Assembly: GCA_910585435.1 (NCBI GenBank) | Contig: CAJUEJ010000004.1 | Span: forward strand, 124,001-188,000 | Source: an uncultured Hungatella sp. | Lineage (GTDB): Bacteria; Bacillota; Clostridia; Lachnospirales; Lachnospiraceae | Length of the DNA stretch: 64,000 nucleotides | Direction of reading: 5' to 3' | In this document: positions 8,437-15,912 of the stretch, piece by piece | How positions within the stretch are numbered: the first letter of the stretch is position 1 | Layout: every line of letters starts with the position of its first letter | Program-made: the position numbers and the translations under genes | The notes under the pieces: generated by a model | What the model saw: only the letters and a program-made list of their open reading frames with translations | Told to the model about the DNA's origin: nothing | Database searches by the model: none

Positions 8437-8634
8437 GGCCGGCCAGCCCAGAGGAAAAAGGTGACTGGGCAATCCAGCGGAAAAAAGTGATCGGGCAGCC
8501 CAGAGGGAATGCAGCCGGGCAGTCCAGAAGAAAAAAGCGGCCAGGCAGCCCAGAGGGAATGCAGCCGGGCAGTCCAGAGGAAAAGCAGCCAGGCAGTCCA
8601 GAGGAAAAGTGGCCGGCCAGGCCAGAGGAAAACG
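8437..8634. repeat. Minisatellite, about eight 23-27 bp units
   Basis: Between the PFK stop and the reductase start lie about eight imperfect tandem units resembling GGGCAGTCCAGAGGAAAA preceded by GCRGCC. Unit length varies between 23 and 27 bases, and two neighbouring pairs look like a dimer that was copied. Both strands are open in places, but no start or codon pattern supports a protein. There are no spacers, so it is not a CRISPR array. Confidence 0.85.
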
Positions 8635-8673
8635 GGAATGTCAGAAAAAATATGACAGAAAGAAGGAACAGAC

Positions 8674-9786
8674 ATGCAATATCGTACATTTGGCAGCACA
8701 GGGATACAAGTTTCTGCGTTAGGATTCGGATGCATGAGGCTTCCTCTTTTGGAAGACAAGGTTACGGTAGATGAAAAGGAAGCTGTAAGCATCATCCGCC
8801 ATGCCATTGATGAAGGGGTAAATTATATTGATACCGCTTACCCGTATCACAACGGCACCAGCGAGCTGATTGTGAAGAAGGCTTTGGAAGACGGTTACCG
8901 GGACAAAGTCTATGTGGCGGATAAAAGTCCGATGTGGAAGTTAGAAAAAGAAAGTGATTTTGATGATATTCTGGAGGAGCAGCTTCAGAAGCTGGGAACG
9001 GATCACATTGATTTTTACCTCCTTCATGCCCTTAACAGGGAAAGATTTGAGGAGAAGGTGAAGAAATTCCATCTTCTGGATCACATGAAGGCTGCCAGAG
9101 GGGCAGGGAAGATCCGGCATCTGGGATTCTCCTTCCACGGTGATCTCCAGACCTTTAAGGATATTGTAGACTACACGGATCAGTGGGATTTCTGCCAGAT
9201 TCAGTATAATTATATTAATCTGGATTACCAGGCAGGAGATGAGGGGCTTCACTATGCGGCAGACAGGGGGCTGGCTGTGATCGTCATGGAACCGCTTTTA
9301 GGCGGAAGGCTGGCCAATCTGTCTGATCATGTGGCACAGGCTTTCTCCAAAGATAAGACGGCAGTGGAGCATGCCTTTGATTTTTTGTGGAATCAGAAGG
9401 AGGTCAGTCTGCTTTTAAGCGGAATGGGAGCCAGGCAGCAGGTGGTGGATAACCTGGTTTATGCGGACAGAAGCAGCATCGGCATGTTGTCAGAAGAGGA
9501 GCTGGCAGCCTATGGAAAGGCAAAGGAGATCTATGACAGGATGTCCATGGTAGATTGCACCGGATGCGCCTACTGCATGCCCTGTCCCTTCGGCCTTGAC
9601 ATTCCGGAATTGTTTAAGACATACAATCTGTACGGGCTTCGGGGAAAGGAAGAGGCAAAGGCTGCGTACGAAAAATTCCAGGTGCGATCTGATGCATGCA
9701 GAAGCTGTCACAAGTGTGAGAAGGTCTGCCCTCAGAGCATCAGTGTCAGCCAGGTGATGAAGAAGATAGCAGAGCTTTTAGGATAA
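8674..9786 (+). CDS. Aldo/keto reductase with C-terminal 4Fe-4S ferredoxin domain
   Basis: This 370-residue protein joins an aldo/keto reductase barrel to a ferredoxin-like tail. The catalytic residues are visible: Asp and Tyr in YIDTAYPYHN, Lys in YVADKSPMWK, and His in FYLLHALNRE. The tail (about residues 285-370) has CTGCAYCMPCP and CRSCHKCEKVCP cysteine clusters, typical of the large Firmicute AKR family annotated as 4Fe-4S oxidoreductases. It would use NAD(P)H or electrons through the clusters on a sugar or aldehyde; the substrate is unknown. GAAGGAA precedes the ATG. Its place beside PFK and sugar-acid genes suggests a role in carbohydrate redox chemistry. Confidence 0.88.
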   Translation: MQYRTFGSTGIQVSALGFGCMRLPLLEDKVTVDEKEAVSIIRHAIDEGVNYIDTAYPYHNGTSELIVKKALEDGYRDKVYVADKSPMWKLEKESDFDDILEEQLQKLGTDHIDFYLLHALNRERFEEKVKKFHLLDHMKAARGAGKIRHLGFSFHGDLQTFKDIVDYTDQWDFCQIQYNYINLDYQAGDEGLHYAADRGLAVIVMEPLLGGRLANLSDHVAQAFSKDKTAVEHAFDFLWNQKEVSLLLSGMGARQQVVDNLVYADRSSIGMLSEEELAAYGKAKEIYDRMSMVDCTGCAYCMPCPFGLDIPELFKTYNLYGLRGKEEAKAAYEKFQVRSDACRSCHKCEKVCPQSISVSQVMKKIAELLG

Positions 9787-9806
9787 CATGAAAGACACTT
9801 TGATCC

Positions 9807-9856
9807 GCAACAGGGGCAGGTGTGATTGGGAACAGTCATATCTGCCCCCTGCTTTT
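9807..9856 (+). terminator. Rho-independent terminator after the reductase gene
   Basis: AGGGGCAG at 9812-9819 pairs with CTGCCCCCT near 9842-9850, extended by GCA/TGC pairs, followed by TTTT. Confidence 0.65.
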
Positions 9857-9907
9857 GCTGAACCGCCGGAAAAAATACCGGGGAAATATTGGCTGGGAAC
9901 AAACGTA

Positions 9908-9936
9908 TTGACTCTGACAGAAAGAAGGGGTATGAT
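9908..9936 (+). promoter_or_regulatory. Predicted promoter for the isochorismatase-like gene
   Basis: TTGACT at 9908-9913 and TATGAT at 9931-9936, spacer 17. The 336-base gap 9787-10122 holds the terminator, this promoter, and a repeated ACGTACG at 10014-10020 and 10025-10031 in the leader that may be an operator; I see no gene in it. Confidence 0.6.
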
Positions 9937-10122
9937 AGGTGATGTACTCTCGGAATCTCTCCTGCACCTGCCTTTGTGGCTGATTTTCCGTCATATGCAC
10001 CGGGGATTAATCAACGTACGTTCCACGTACGCCTCATAAATTTATGCACATCTGACAAAAAATCATCTCACAAAATCAGGCACAGAGAGACTCCGAGAGT
10101 ACAGGAAAAGGAGGAAACCAGG

Positions 10123-10635
10123 ATGAAACGGCTTCTGATTGTTGTGGATATGCAGAATGATTTTATTGACGGAAGTTTAGGAACCAGTGAGGCGAAAGAG
10201 ATCGTTCCCCGTGTGATTGAGAAGATAAAGGCCTACAAGGAACAGGGAGACGACGTGGTGTTCACCATGGATACCCATTTTGATGATTATCTGGAGACAC
10301 TGGAAGGGAAAAATCTGCCGGTGGTTCACTGTGTCAGGGGAACAAAAGGGTGGGAGCTTCAGGAGGAGATAGGAGCCTTTTCGGGAGAGCGGTTTGAGAA
10401 GGTTACCTTCGGATGCTTAAAGTGTGCGAATTTTGCCGCCGGCCAGGGCTATGACTCTGTGGAGCTGGCAGGGCTGTGTACGGATATCTGTGTCATATCC
10501 AATGCCCTTCTGGTGAAGGCAGCCATGCCCTATACCCCGGTTCTGGTAGATGCCTCCTGCTGCGCCGGAGTGACGCCGGAAAGCCACAGGAATGCGCTGG
10601 AGGCCATGAAGATGTGTCAGATTCAGATTGTATAG
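10123..10635 (+). CDS. Isochorismatase-fold cysteine hydrolase
   Basis: A 170-residue member of the isochorismatase/nicotinamidase superfamily. It begins LLIVVDMQNDFIDG, with the catalytic aspartate in DMQNDF; the catalytic lysine is expected around FEKVTFG, and the nucleophile cysteine lies in LAGLCTDICVISNALL. Length is close to that of small hydrolases of this fold. Nicotinamidase activity is possible but the metal-binding residues are not obvious, so substrate is open. The frame is open far upstream, but the start is placed at ATG 10123 after AAAAGGAGG because homologues begin there. Its stop is close to, or inside, the start of the acetyltransferase gene, so the two are probably cotranscribed. 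Confidence 0.82.
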   Translation: MKRLLIVVDMQNDFIDGSLGTSEAKEIVPRVIEKIKAYKEQGDDVVFTMDTHFDDYLETLEGKNLPVVHCVRGTKGWELQEEIGAFSGERFEKVTFGCLKCANFAAGQGYDSVELAGLCTDICVISNALLVKAAMPYTPVLVDASCCAGVTPESHRNALEAMKMCQIQIV

Positions 10636-10663
10636 GCTGCGGGAAAGCGAGAGGATAGAGGAA

Positions 10664-11182
10664 TTGGAAGAGAAAGGGCAGAAAAAGAAGGGCTGGGAGA
10701 TCAGGAAGACAAGGCCAGAGGATTTGGAAACAGTGATGGGTATCTATGCCCGTGCCAGAGTATTTATGGCGGAACACGGAAACCCCAGCCAGTGGGGGAC
10801 ATCCCGGCCTCCTAAAAGCGCTGTGGAAAAAGATATTGACAGCGGGGACAGCTATGTGTGTACGGTTGACGAAAAGATCGCTGCTGTTTTTTATTATCGG
10901 GTGGGGGAAGACCCTACCTACAGGGCGATTGAAGGCGGACAGTGGATGAACAGCCAGCCCTACGGTGTGGTCCATCGGATTGCCTCTGACGGCCAGACCA
11001 AAGGGGCAGGGTCCTTCTGCCTTAACTGGGCTTTTGCCCAGTGCGGCAATCTGAGGATTGATACCCACAGAGACAATGTGGTTATGCAGAAGGTGCTTGA
11101 GAAAAACGGATTTCAGTACTGCGGAATCATTTACTTAGAAGACGGTGATGAGAGGCTGGCTTACCAGCGCTGCGACATTTAA
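10664..11182 (+). CDS. GNAT-family N-acetyltransferase
   Basis: About 172 residues with the GNAT pattern: WEIRKTRPEDLETVMGIY at the start, a central strand EKIAAVFYYRVGED, the acyl-CoA loop region GQTKGAGSFCLNWA, and RIDTHRDNVVMQKVLEKNGF at the end, which is the characteristic C-terminal motif. The substrate is unknown. No good ATG exists; I favour TTG 10664, which has GAGAGG upstream, while TTG 10628 would overlap the preceding gene by eight bases but lacks a ribosome site. Confidence 0.75.
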   Translation: MEEKGQKKKGWEIRKTRPEDLETVMGIYARARVFMAEHGNPSQWGTSRPPKSAVEKDIDSGDSYVCTVDEKIAAVFYYRVGEDPTYRAIEGGQWMNSQPYGVVHRIASDGQTKGAGSFCLNWAFAQCGNLRIDTHRDNVVMQKVLEKNGFQYCGIIYLEDGDERLAYQRCDI

Positions 11183-11239
11183 AAGCTGCGTGCTGCAATG
11201 CAGTGCGGAACATATTTTCTTTAAGGAGGAATTTTTAAA

Positions 11240-11923
11240 ATGAAACGCTCAGAGATCAACAACGCATTAAAAGAGATGGAGGCTATGATTAAAGAGTACC
11301 GTTTTGCCCTGCCCCCATTCTGTGATTTTACGCCGGAGGAGTGGAAAGAGAAGAACCACGAGTTCGATGAGATCCGGGACAATATGCTGGGGTGGGATAT
11401 TACAGATTACGGTCTGGGAAAATTTGATGAGGTGGGCTTCTCCCTGATTACTTTAAGAAATGGAAATCCCAAGATGAGTGAGAAGTATCCGAAGCCCTAT
11501 GCGGAGAAGCTTCTCTACATCAAAGAGGGACAGATGGCGCCTATGCATTTCCACTGGTATAAGATGGAGGATATCATCAACAGAGGCGGCGGAAATGTGC
11601 TGATCCGGGTTTACAATTCCACCCCGGAAGGAGAGTTTGCAGATACAGACGTGACGGTTCATTGTGACGGGCGGGCTTATACGGTTCCGGCAGGGACACA
11701 GATCAAGCTGAAGCCAGGCCAGAGCATTACCGTATTCCAGAATATGTACCATGACTTTGAGCTGGAGCCGGGGACAGGCCCAGTGCTTTTGGGAGAGGTT
11801 TCCATGTGCAATGACGATGAGCATGACAACCGGTTTAAGGAGCCTATCGGCCGTTTTCCGGAGATCGAGGAGGACGAGGCACCTTACCGTCTGCTGTGCA
11901 ACGAATATCCTGCGGCAAAATAG
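11240..11923 (+). CDS. D-lyxose ketol-isomerase (cupin family)
   Basis: A 227-residue single-domain cupin. The metal site is seen in PMHFHWYKMEDI (two His and a Glu) and in NMYHDFELE (third His), the arrangement of D-lyxose isomerases of the YdaE/EcSI type, which convert D-lyxose to D-xylulose and often D-mannose to D-fructose. It also has the long N-terminal helix and the SLITLRNG strand typical of this group. AAGGAGG precedes the ATG. With the epimerase-like gene downstream it suggests use of rarer aldoses in this catabolic region. Confidence 0.85.
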   Translation: MKRSEINNALKEMEAMIKEYRFALPPFCDFTPEEWKEKNHEFDEIRDNMLGWDITDYGLGKFDEVGFSLITLRNGNPKMSEKYPKPYAEKLLYIKEGQMAPMHFHWYKMEDIINRGGGNVLIRVYNSTPEGEFADTDVTVHCDGRAYTVPAGTQIKLKPGQSITVFQNMYHDFELEPGTGPVLLGEVSMCNDDEHDNRFKEPIGRFPEIEEDEAPYRLLCNEYPAAK

Positions 11924-12046
11924 AGAGTCAGGAAAGGTTCGCCCGGAGAGGGAGCTATATTGCTTTCTTCCGGGCACACATGCGCTATAGGAAAAGCGCA
12001 GCAAGACTCTTTTAGAGGCGGGTATGTATACAGAAGGGAGTTTGCC

Positions 12047-13030
12047 ATGGAAAATGAACTGAGAAAGACAGGCAATATAGAACAGTTAGCCTATATAAGG
12101 CAGGTAGAATATCTGGAAGGCCCGGCGAAGAATCTGAGAGGGTATCAGGTGAAAAACGGGATGCTGACATTTATGGCAGAGGCGGACAAATGCCTGGATC
12201 TGGCGGAGGTCTCCTACAAGGGTGTAAATATTTCATTTCTCTCGAAAAACGGTCTCACCAGCGGGGAGTACAGCAGGGCTTACGCCTATTCCAATAAAAG
12301 TGTTATGGGCGGAATGCTTTTTACCTGTGGAAATGACAATGTCGGGCCGGGAGACCTGGGAAGACAGCTTCCGGTTCACGGAAGCCTGCGGTTTACCTCT
12401 GCCTGCCATACCTCCTCGGAATGCTTTTTCGATGAGGCAGGAAAATACCATATGGTAATCAGCGGTGACATGGAGCCGGACGGGCTGTTTGAAGGCCATA
12501 TAAGCTTAAAGAGAACCATTGAGACTGTGTATGGAAGTGGAAAGATTGCCATCACCGATCGGTTTGTCAACAAAGGATATACAAAAGAGCCCTGCATGCT
12601 TTTATATCACTGCAATTTTTCCTATCCGTTTCTGGATACCTGCTGTGAACTTCAGATAGACAGCGACAGGGCTGTGCTGAGGGAAGAGATGGGAATGCCT
12701 ACGAAGCTGCCGTATGAGAAGATTGAGGAGCCGGTGGACGGAGGCGAAGAGCAGGTGTTTTTTCATCAGGCCCGGGGGGATGCGGATGGATGGGTTACAG
12801 TATCCGTGTATAATCCCAGACTGAATATCAGGGCAAAGCTTCGGTATAACAAAAGAGAGCTTCCCAACCTGATTCAATGGAAATCCATGGTTTCCGGAGA
12901 TTACGCACTGGGGCTTGAGCCGGCCAACTGCCTGGTATTCGGACGTGCCTATGAGGAAGAGAAGGGGAGCCTTGTCTGCCTGAAGCCAGGAGAAGCAAAG
13001 GAGATTCGTCTGGAGCTGGAGCTGGAATAA
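12047..13030 (+). CDS. DUF4432 / aldose 1-epimerase-like protein
   Basis: A 327-residue protein of the galactose-mutarotase fold, DUF4432 group. Typical stretches are CLDLAEVSYKGVNISFLSKNG near residue 50, MLFTCGNDNVGPG near 95, PVHGSLRFTSA near 110, and LLYHCNFSYPFLD near 185, with a Glu-rich end. Such proteins bind and probably interconvert anomers or related forms of sugars, but the reaction of this group is not settled. The frame extends to 11960, but ATG 12047 has AGAAGGGAG upstream and begins the conserved part. It is the last gene before the bidirectional terminator. Confidence 0.75.
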   Translation: MENELRKTGNIEQLAYIRQVEYLEGPAKNLRGYQVKNGMLTFMAEADKCLDLAEVSYKGVNISFLSKNGLTSGEYSRAYAYSNKSVMGGMLFTCGNDNVGPGDLGRQLPVHGSLRFTSACHTSSECFFDEAGKYHMVISGDMEPDGLFEGHISLKRTIETVYGSGKIAITDRFVNKGYTKEPCMLLYHCNFSYPFLDTCCELQIDSDRAVLREEMGMPTKLPYEKIEEPVDGGEEQVFFHQARGDADGWVTVSVYNPRLNIRAKLRYNKRELPNLIQWKSMVSGDYALGLEPANCLVFGRAYEEEKGSLVCLKPGEAKEIRLELELE

Positions 13031-13039
13031 CAAAAAAAT

Positions 13040-13086
13040 AAAACTGTTGTTTCAGCAGATTCCTCATCTGCTTTTACAACAGTTTT
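13040..13086. terminator. Bidirectional terminator
   Basis: AAAACTGTTGT at 13040-13050 pairs with ACAACAGTTTT at 13076-13086, and AGCAGAT pairs with ATCTGCT inside. A-runs and T-runs flank both sides, so it can stop the plus-strand epimerase transcript and the minus-strand tRNA transcript. Confidence 0.85.
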
Positions 13087-13090
13087 TTCA

Positions 13091-13174
13091 TGCAGAAGAT
13101 GGGAGTCGAACCCACAAGGTATTACTACCACACGGACCTGAACCGTGCGCGTCTGCCAATTCCGCCACTTCTGC
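13091..13174 (-). tRNA. tRNA-Leu (anticodon CAG)
   Basis: On the minus strand the sequence folds as a long-variable-arm tRNA: acceptor GCAGAAG at the 5' end pairs with CTTCTGC, discriminator A, anticodon stem CACGG/CCGTG around TTCAGGT (anticodon CAG), a variable arm, and T-arm GTGGG/CCCAT around TTCGACT. It is 84 bases long and CCA is not encoded. The reverse-complement view makes the GTTCGACTCCCAT end easy to see. Confidence 0.95.
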
Positions 13175-13312
13175 ATCTGCTTTTCCAACGCGCTTTATAA
13201 TTATAGCACATCCTGGCAGATTGTCAACCGGATTTTTCTGTTTTTCCGGCAACTTTTTCCAAGCTTATCCAGGAGTTTTCCAGATTTTCCGGCTGAAGTT
13301 TTTCCGGACAGC

Positions 13313-13424
13313 TTGCCTGTGTTTGCCGGACAATCGCATCTTGCCTGTGTTTGCCGGACAATCCCACCTTGCCAGAGTCTGCCAGACAATCGCAGTTTAC
13401 CTGGCTGAGCAGACAAACTCCGCA
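13313..13424. repeat. Minisatellite, four 28-bp units
   Basis: Four head-to-tail 28-base units begin at 13313, 13341, 13369 and 13397, each like TTGCCTGTGTTTGCCGG followed by ACAATCGCA. The first two differ at only two or three bases; the later ones are more diverged. The 13175-13450 gap between tRNA-Leu and the nitroreductase gene shows no gene. Confidence 0.8.
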
Positions 13425-13450
13425 AACGGTATGTCTGCCCGGCCGCTTAC

Positions 13451-14185
13451 TTACTCCTCCTGAAATACCTTCAGATACTCCCCGACAGACCGGCTCATTT
13501 CCTGGGAAAAATCGCTGTTGTACTTCCGGTTGCAGAATGCCTGAATCCAGCTCTGAAAGTCCCGTTCTTTGTAGTTTTTCCGGAACATGTCTTTTAGCTC
13601 CTGGCCGGACTTTCTCTGATATGTATTCTCGTGGACAATATCCTTCAGATCACAGCGTTCTGGCTTCTTTCTCTCTTTCTGCTGGTCAGTGGGATATCCG
13701 AACACCAGCATGGCAGCCGGAAATACGTAAGGAGGCAGATGCAGGATCTCCCGATGGGTTTCACATTGCTCCATCACATCGCCGATATAGCAGGAGCCGA
13801 TCCCCAGGCTCTGGGCTGCAGTCACCGCATTCTGGGCGGCTATCACCGCGTCGGTCACAGCCAGCATCAGATCCCCCACAGCCGGTTTCCTGGGCTGGCA
13901 GCTTCCCTCAAGGTAAGCGTCATACCATTTCTGACAGTCAGCGCAGAAAATCAGAACCATATTTCCTTTGGCGATAAAGGGCTGATTGTCACAGGTCACC
14001 ACCAGCTTATTCTTTAATTCCTGATCCGTAATATCCAAAATGGTGTATAACTGCTGATTTCCTGCTGTAGGCGCCTCCATAGCAGCCTGAAGAATCAGCC
14101 TTTTGTCTTCATATCTGATAGCCTGGTCTGTGTACACCCGGACAGATTTCCGCTCCAGCAATTCTTTTATTACCTGATTTTCCAT
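13451..14185 (-). CDS. Nitroreductase-family FMN oxidoreductase
   Basis: A 244-residue protein with the flavin-binding start of the family, LLERKSVRVYTDQAI, followed by AAMEAPTAGNQQLYTILDI and the central GIGSCYIGDVM stretch where FMN is bound. C-terminal YPTDQQKERKKPERCDL is typical of NADPH-dependent FRP/NfsA-like members, although this one is shorter than NfsA only slightly. The enzymes reduce nitroaromatics, quinones or flavin; the natural substrate is unknown. Start chosen at ATG 14185 on the minus strand because AAGGAGG is just upstream; the open frame runs further back without a better site. Confidence 0.85.
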   Translation of the reverse strand: MENQVIKELLERKSVRVYTDQAIRYEDKRLILQAAMEAPTAGNQQLYTILDITDQELKNKLVVTCDNQPFIAKGNMVLIFCADCQKWYDAYLEGSCQPRKPAVGDLMLAVTDAVIAAQNAVTAAQSLGIGSCYIGDVMEQCETHREILHLPPYVFPAAMLVFGYPTDQQKERKKPERCDLKDIVHENTYQRKSGQELKDMFRKNYKERDFQSWIQAFCNRKYNSDFSQEMSRSVGEYLKVFQEE

Positions 14186-14219
14186 AAGAGCCTCCTTTAT
14201 ATGGTTTAAAAACAATAGT

Positions 14220-14248
14220 ATTGTATCATGCCCCCCATTACAAATCAA
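14220..14248 (-). promoter_or_regulatory. Predicted promoter for the nitroreductase gene
   Basis: Read on the minus strand, TTGATT (14248-14243) and TACAAT (14225-14220) are 17 bases apart, 34 bases before the start codon. Confidence 0.6.
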
Positions 14249-14326
14249 CCTATATCCTGCTGCTTTAAAGCCAGCCGCCTGGCTTGCAGCCATTACGTGC
14301 ATCTTCTCAGCTAATCAGCGCAGTGA

Positions 14327-15673
14327 TTAGCTGGGGACTGAACGGACGATATTCTTCCACCGCTTTGTCAGGAAGAAGCTGAACATGACAACCATTCCGA
14401 AGATAAAGCTGATGGGATAGCAGGCCATCAGATAATTGCCGTCAATATAGCGTGCAATCAGATGGGCGGAGGGGATCCGCACTGCCCACAGCATAAGAAT
14501 ATTGACTACAGTGGGGAAACGGACTTCCCCAAGCCCGTTTGCAAAGCAGATAATGCCGTTGAAGATTGCGAAAGGCCAGGTCAGGGGAAGGACTACCTGG
14601 ATATAATGTGCAGCGGACTCCAGGACGCCGGCATCCTGGGTAAACAGCCCCAGGATAGGACGGCAGAAGATGGTGACAGTGATTCCTGCCAGCCCTGTAA
14701 TCAGCCCGGAGAAAAGGGGGATCTGCAAAGAGCCTTTCTTTAAGCGGGCGTAGTTTTCGGCTCCCAGATTCTGGCCGGAAAATGTGGTGGCGGCAGAAGA
14801 GAAGGAGTTGATGGCTACATTTGCCATGCCTGTCACTTTGGTGGCTACGGAGCAGGCTGCCATGAAAGTAGAGCCCTGGGAATTGATTAAGGACTGGACA
14901 AAAATATGGCCTACGGAATAGATAGAATTATTTAAACCCAGAGGCAGCCCTATCTGGACCATGCCAAGAAGTACCTTCTTGTCCAGCCGTCTGGGGACAG
15001 GGGAGAAGTCCAGCTCAGGATATTTCTTTTGTATGTAGACAATGCTGAAAAGCCAGGAAGCAAACATGGCGATGGCAGTGGCAAGAGCAGCCCCCGCCAC
15101 ATCCATTTTAAAGAATGCCACAAAGACAAAATCCAGGACAATATTTACCACACAGGATATCATAAGAAACAGAAGAGAAGAGCGGCTGTCTCCCACGCCC
15201 CGCAGAATACCGGCATTCATATTGTAGCCCATGTTTCCAAGGGTGCCCAAAAAGATGATGCGGATATAGGAAACAGCATAGCTCCAGGCATCGTCAGGAA
15301 CCTGCATCAGTTTTAGAAGCAGAGGCCCGACAAACAGCCCTAAGACAGAGACCGGAATTGCGCACAGAAACAAAAATGAATTGGCGGTGGCGACCACTGT
15401 CTTTAAGCTGTCTTTGTCCCCTCTTCCCGTATACTGGGAGACCAGGATAGAAAGGCCGGTTCCAAAACCCAGGAAAATACATAGAAGCATCTCCACAGGC
15501 TGGGCGCTGGTGCCTACGGCCGCAAGAGATACGGGACCGCAGAAATTTCCGATTACAAGGGTATCGACGGTGCTGTACAGCTGCTGTAACACATTTCCAA
15601 GGCAGATAGGAAGTGCAAACAGCACTACCAGTTTCATAATAGAACCTTTTGTCATGTCGATGGACGAACCCAT
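14327..15673 (-). CDS. MATE-family efflux transporter
   Basis: A 448-residue polytopic membrane protein with about twelve hydrophobic segments. Family features include the opening SIMKLVVLFALPICLGNVLQQLYSTVDTLVIG, the second-half repeat with QSLINSQGSTFMAACSVATKV and the FSGQNLGAENYARLKKG loop seen in DinF/NorM-like proteins. It would export cationic or organic compounds using a sodium or proton gradient. The substrate cannot be told. No operon partner is evident: the nitroreductase gene downstream has its own promoter, and 239 bases separate it from the VWA gene upstream. Confidence 0.9.
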   Translation of the reverse strand: MGSSIDMTKGSIMKLVVLFALPICLGNVLQQLYSTVDTLVIGNFCGPVSLAAVGTSAQPVEMLLCIFLGFGTGLSILVSQYTGRGDKDSLKTVVATANSFLFLCAIPVSVLGLFVGPLLLKLMQVPDDAWSYAVSYIRIIFLGTLGNMGYNMNAGILRGVGDSRSSLLFLMISCVVNIVLDFVFVAFFKMDVAGAALATAIAMFASWLFSIVYIQKKYPELDFSPVPRRLDKKVLLGMVQIGLPLGLNNSIYSVGHIFVQSLINSQGSTFMAACSVATKVTGMANVAINSFSSAATTFSGQNLGAENYARLKKGSLQIPLFSGLITGLAGITVTIFCRPILGLFTQDAGVLESAAHYIQVVLPLTWPFAIFNGIICFANGLGEVRFPTVVNILMLWAVRIPSAHLIARYIDGNYLMACYPISFIFGMVVMFSFFLTKRWKNIVRSVPS

Positions 15674-15912
15674 GATACTTTACCTGCTTTCGTTGTTATC
15701 AGTCGACGACGCCACCCCAGAGCCTGCTTTTGCAAAGCGAGGCTATCCCCTCCCCTCTTTGCCTTGCAGCTGAAAATTTATCCTGGGCAAAACATATGGC
15801 TAATTGGTGTGGGTCATCGAATGTATGTCCTCTCATAGTACTTCAACATGACAGAAAATGCAACCGGAAATTCAGCTAATCTTCCTGCTAATTTTCCCGG
15901 TACTTTTATCGA
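15674..15912. other. Intergenic region between the MATE and VWA genes
   Basis: No gene seen. An imperfect dyad AGCCTGCTTT/AAAGCGAGGCT lies at about 15720-15743 and might form a hairpin, but no T-run follows on either strand, so I do not call a terminator. Confidence 0.4.

Noticed and set aside
8437..8634. CRISPR array
   Set aside because: Units are adjacent with no unique spacers and vary in length; no cas gene is present. The same reasoning applies to 13313-13424.
8382..8807. Minus-strand frame with FSSGLPGC-like repeats
   Set aside because: An open frame forced by repeat periodicity; no start signal, and it overlaps two real genes.
9788..10039. 83-codon plus-strand reading frame between the reductase and the isochorismatase-like gene
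   Set aside because: No ribosome site, no family likeness, and it covers a terminator and a promoter.
15720..15743. Terminator between the MATE and VWA genes
   Set aside because: The dyad is imperfect and no T-run follows on either strand.
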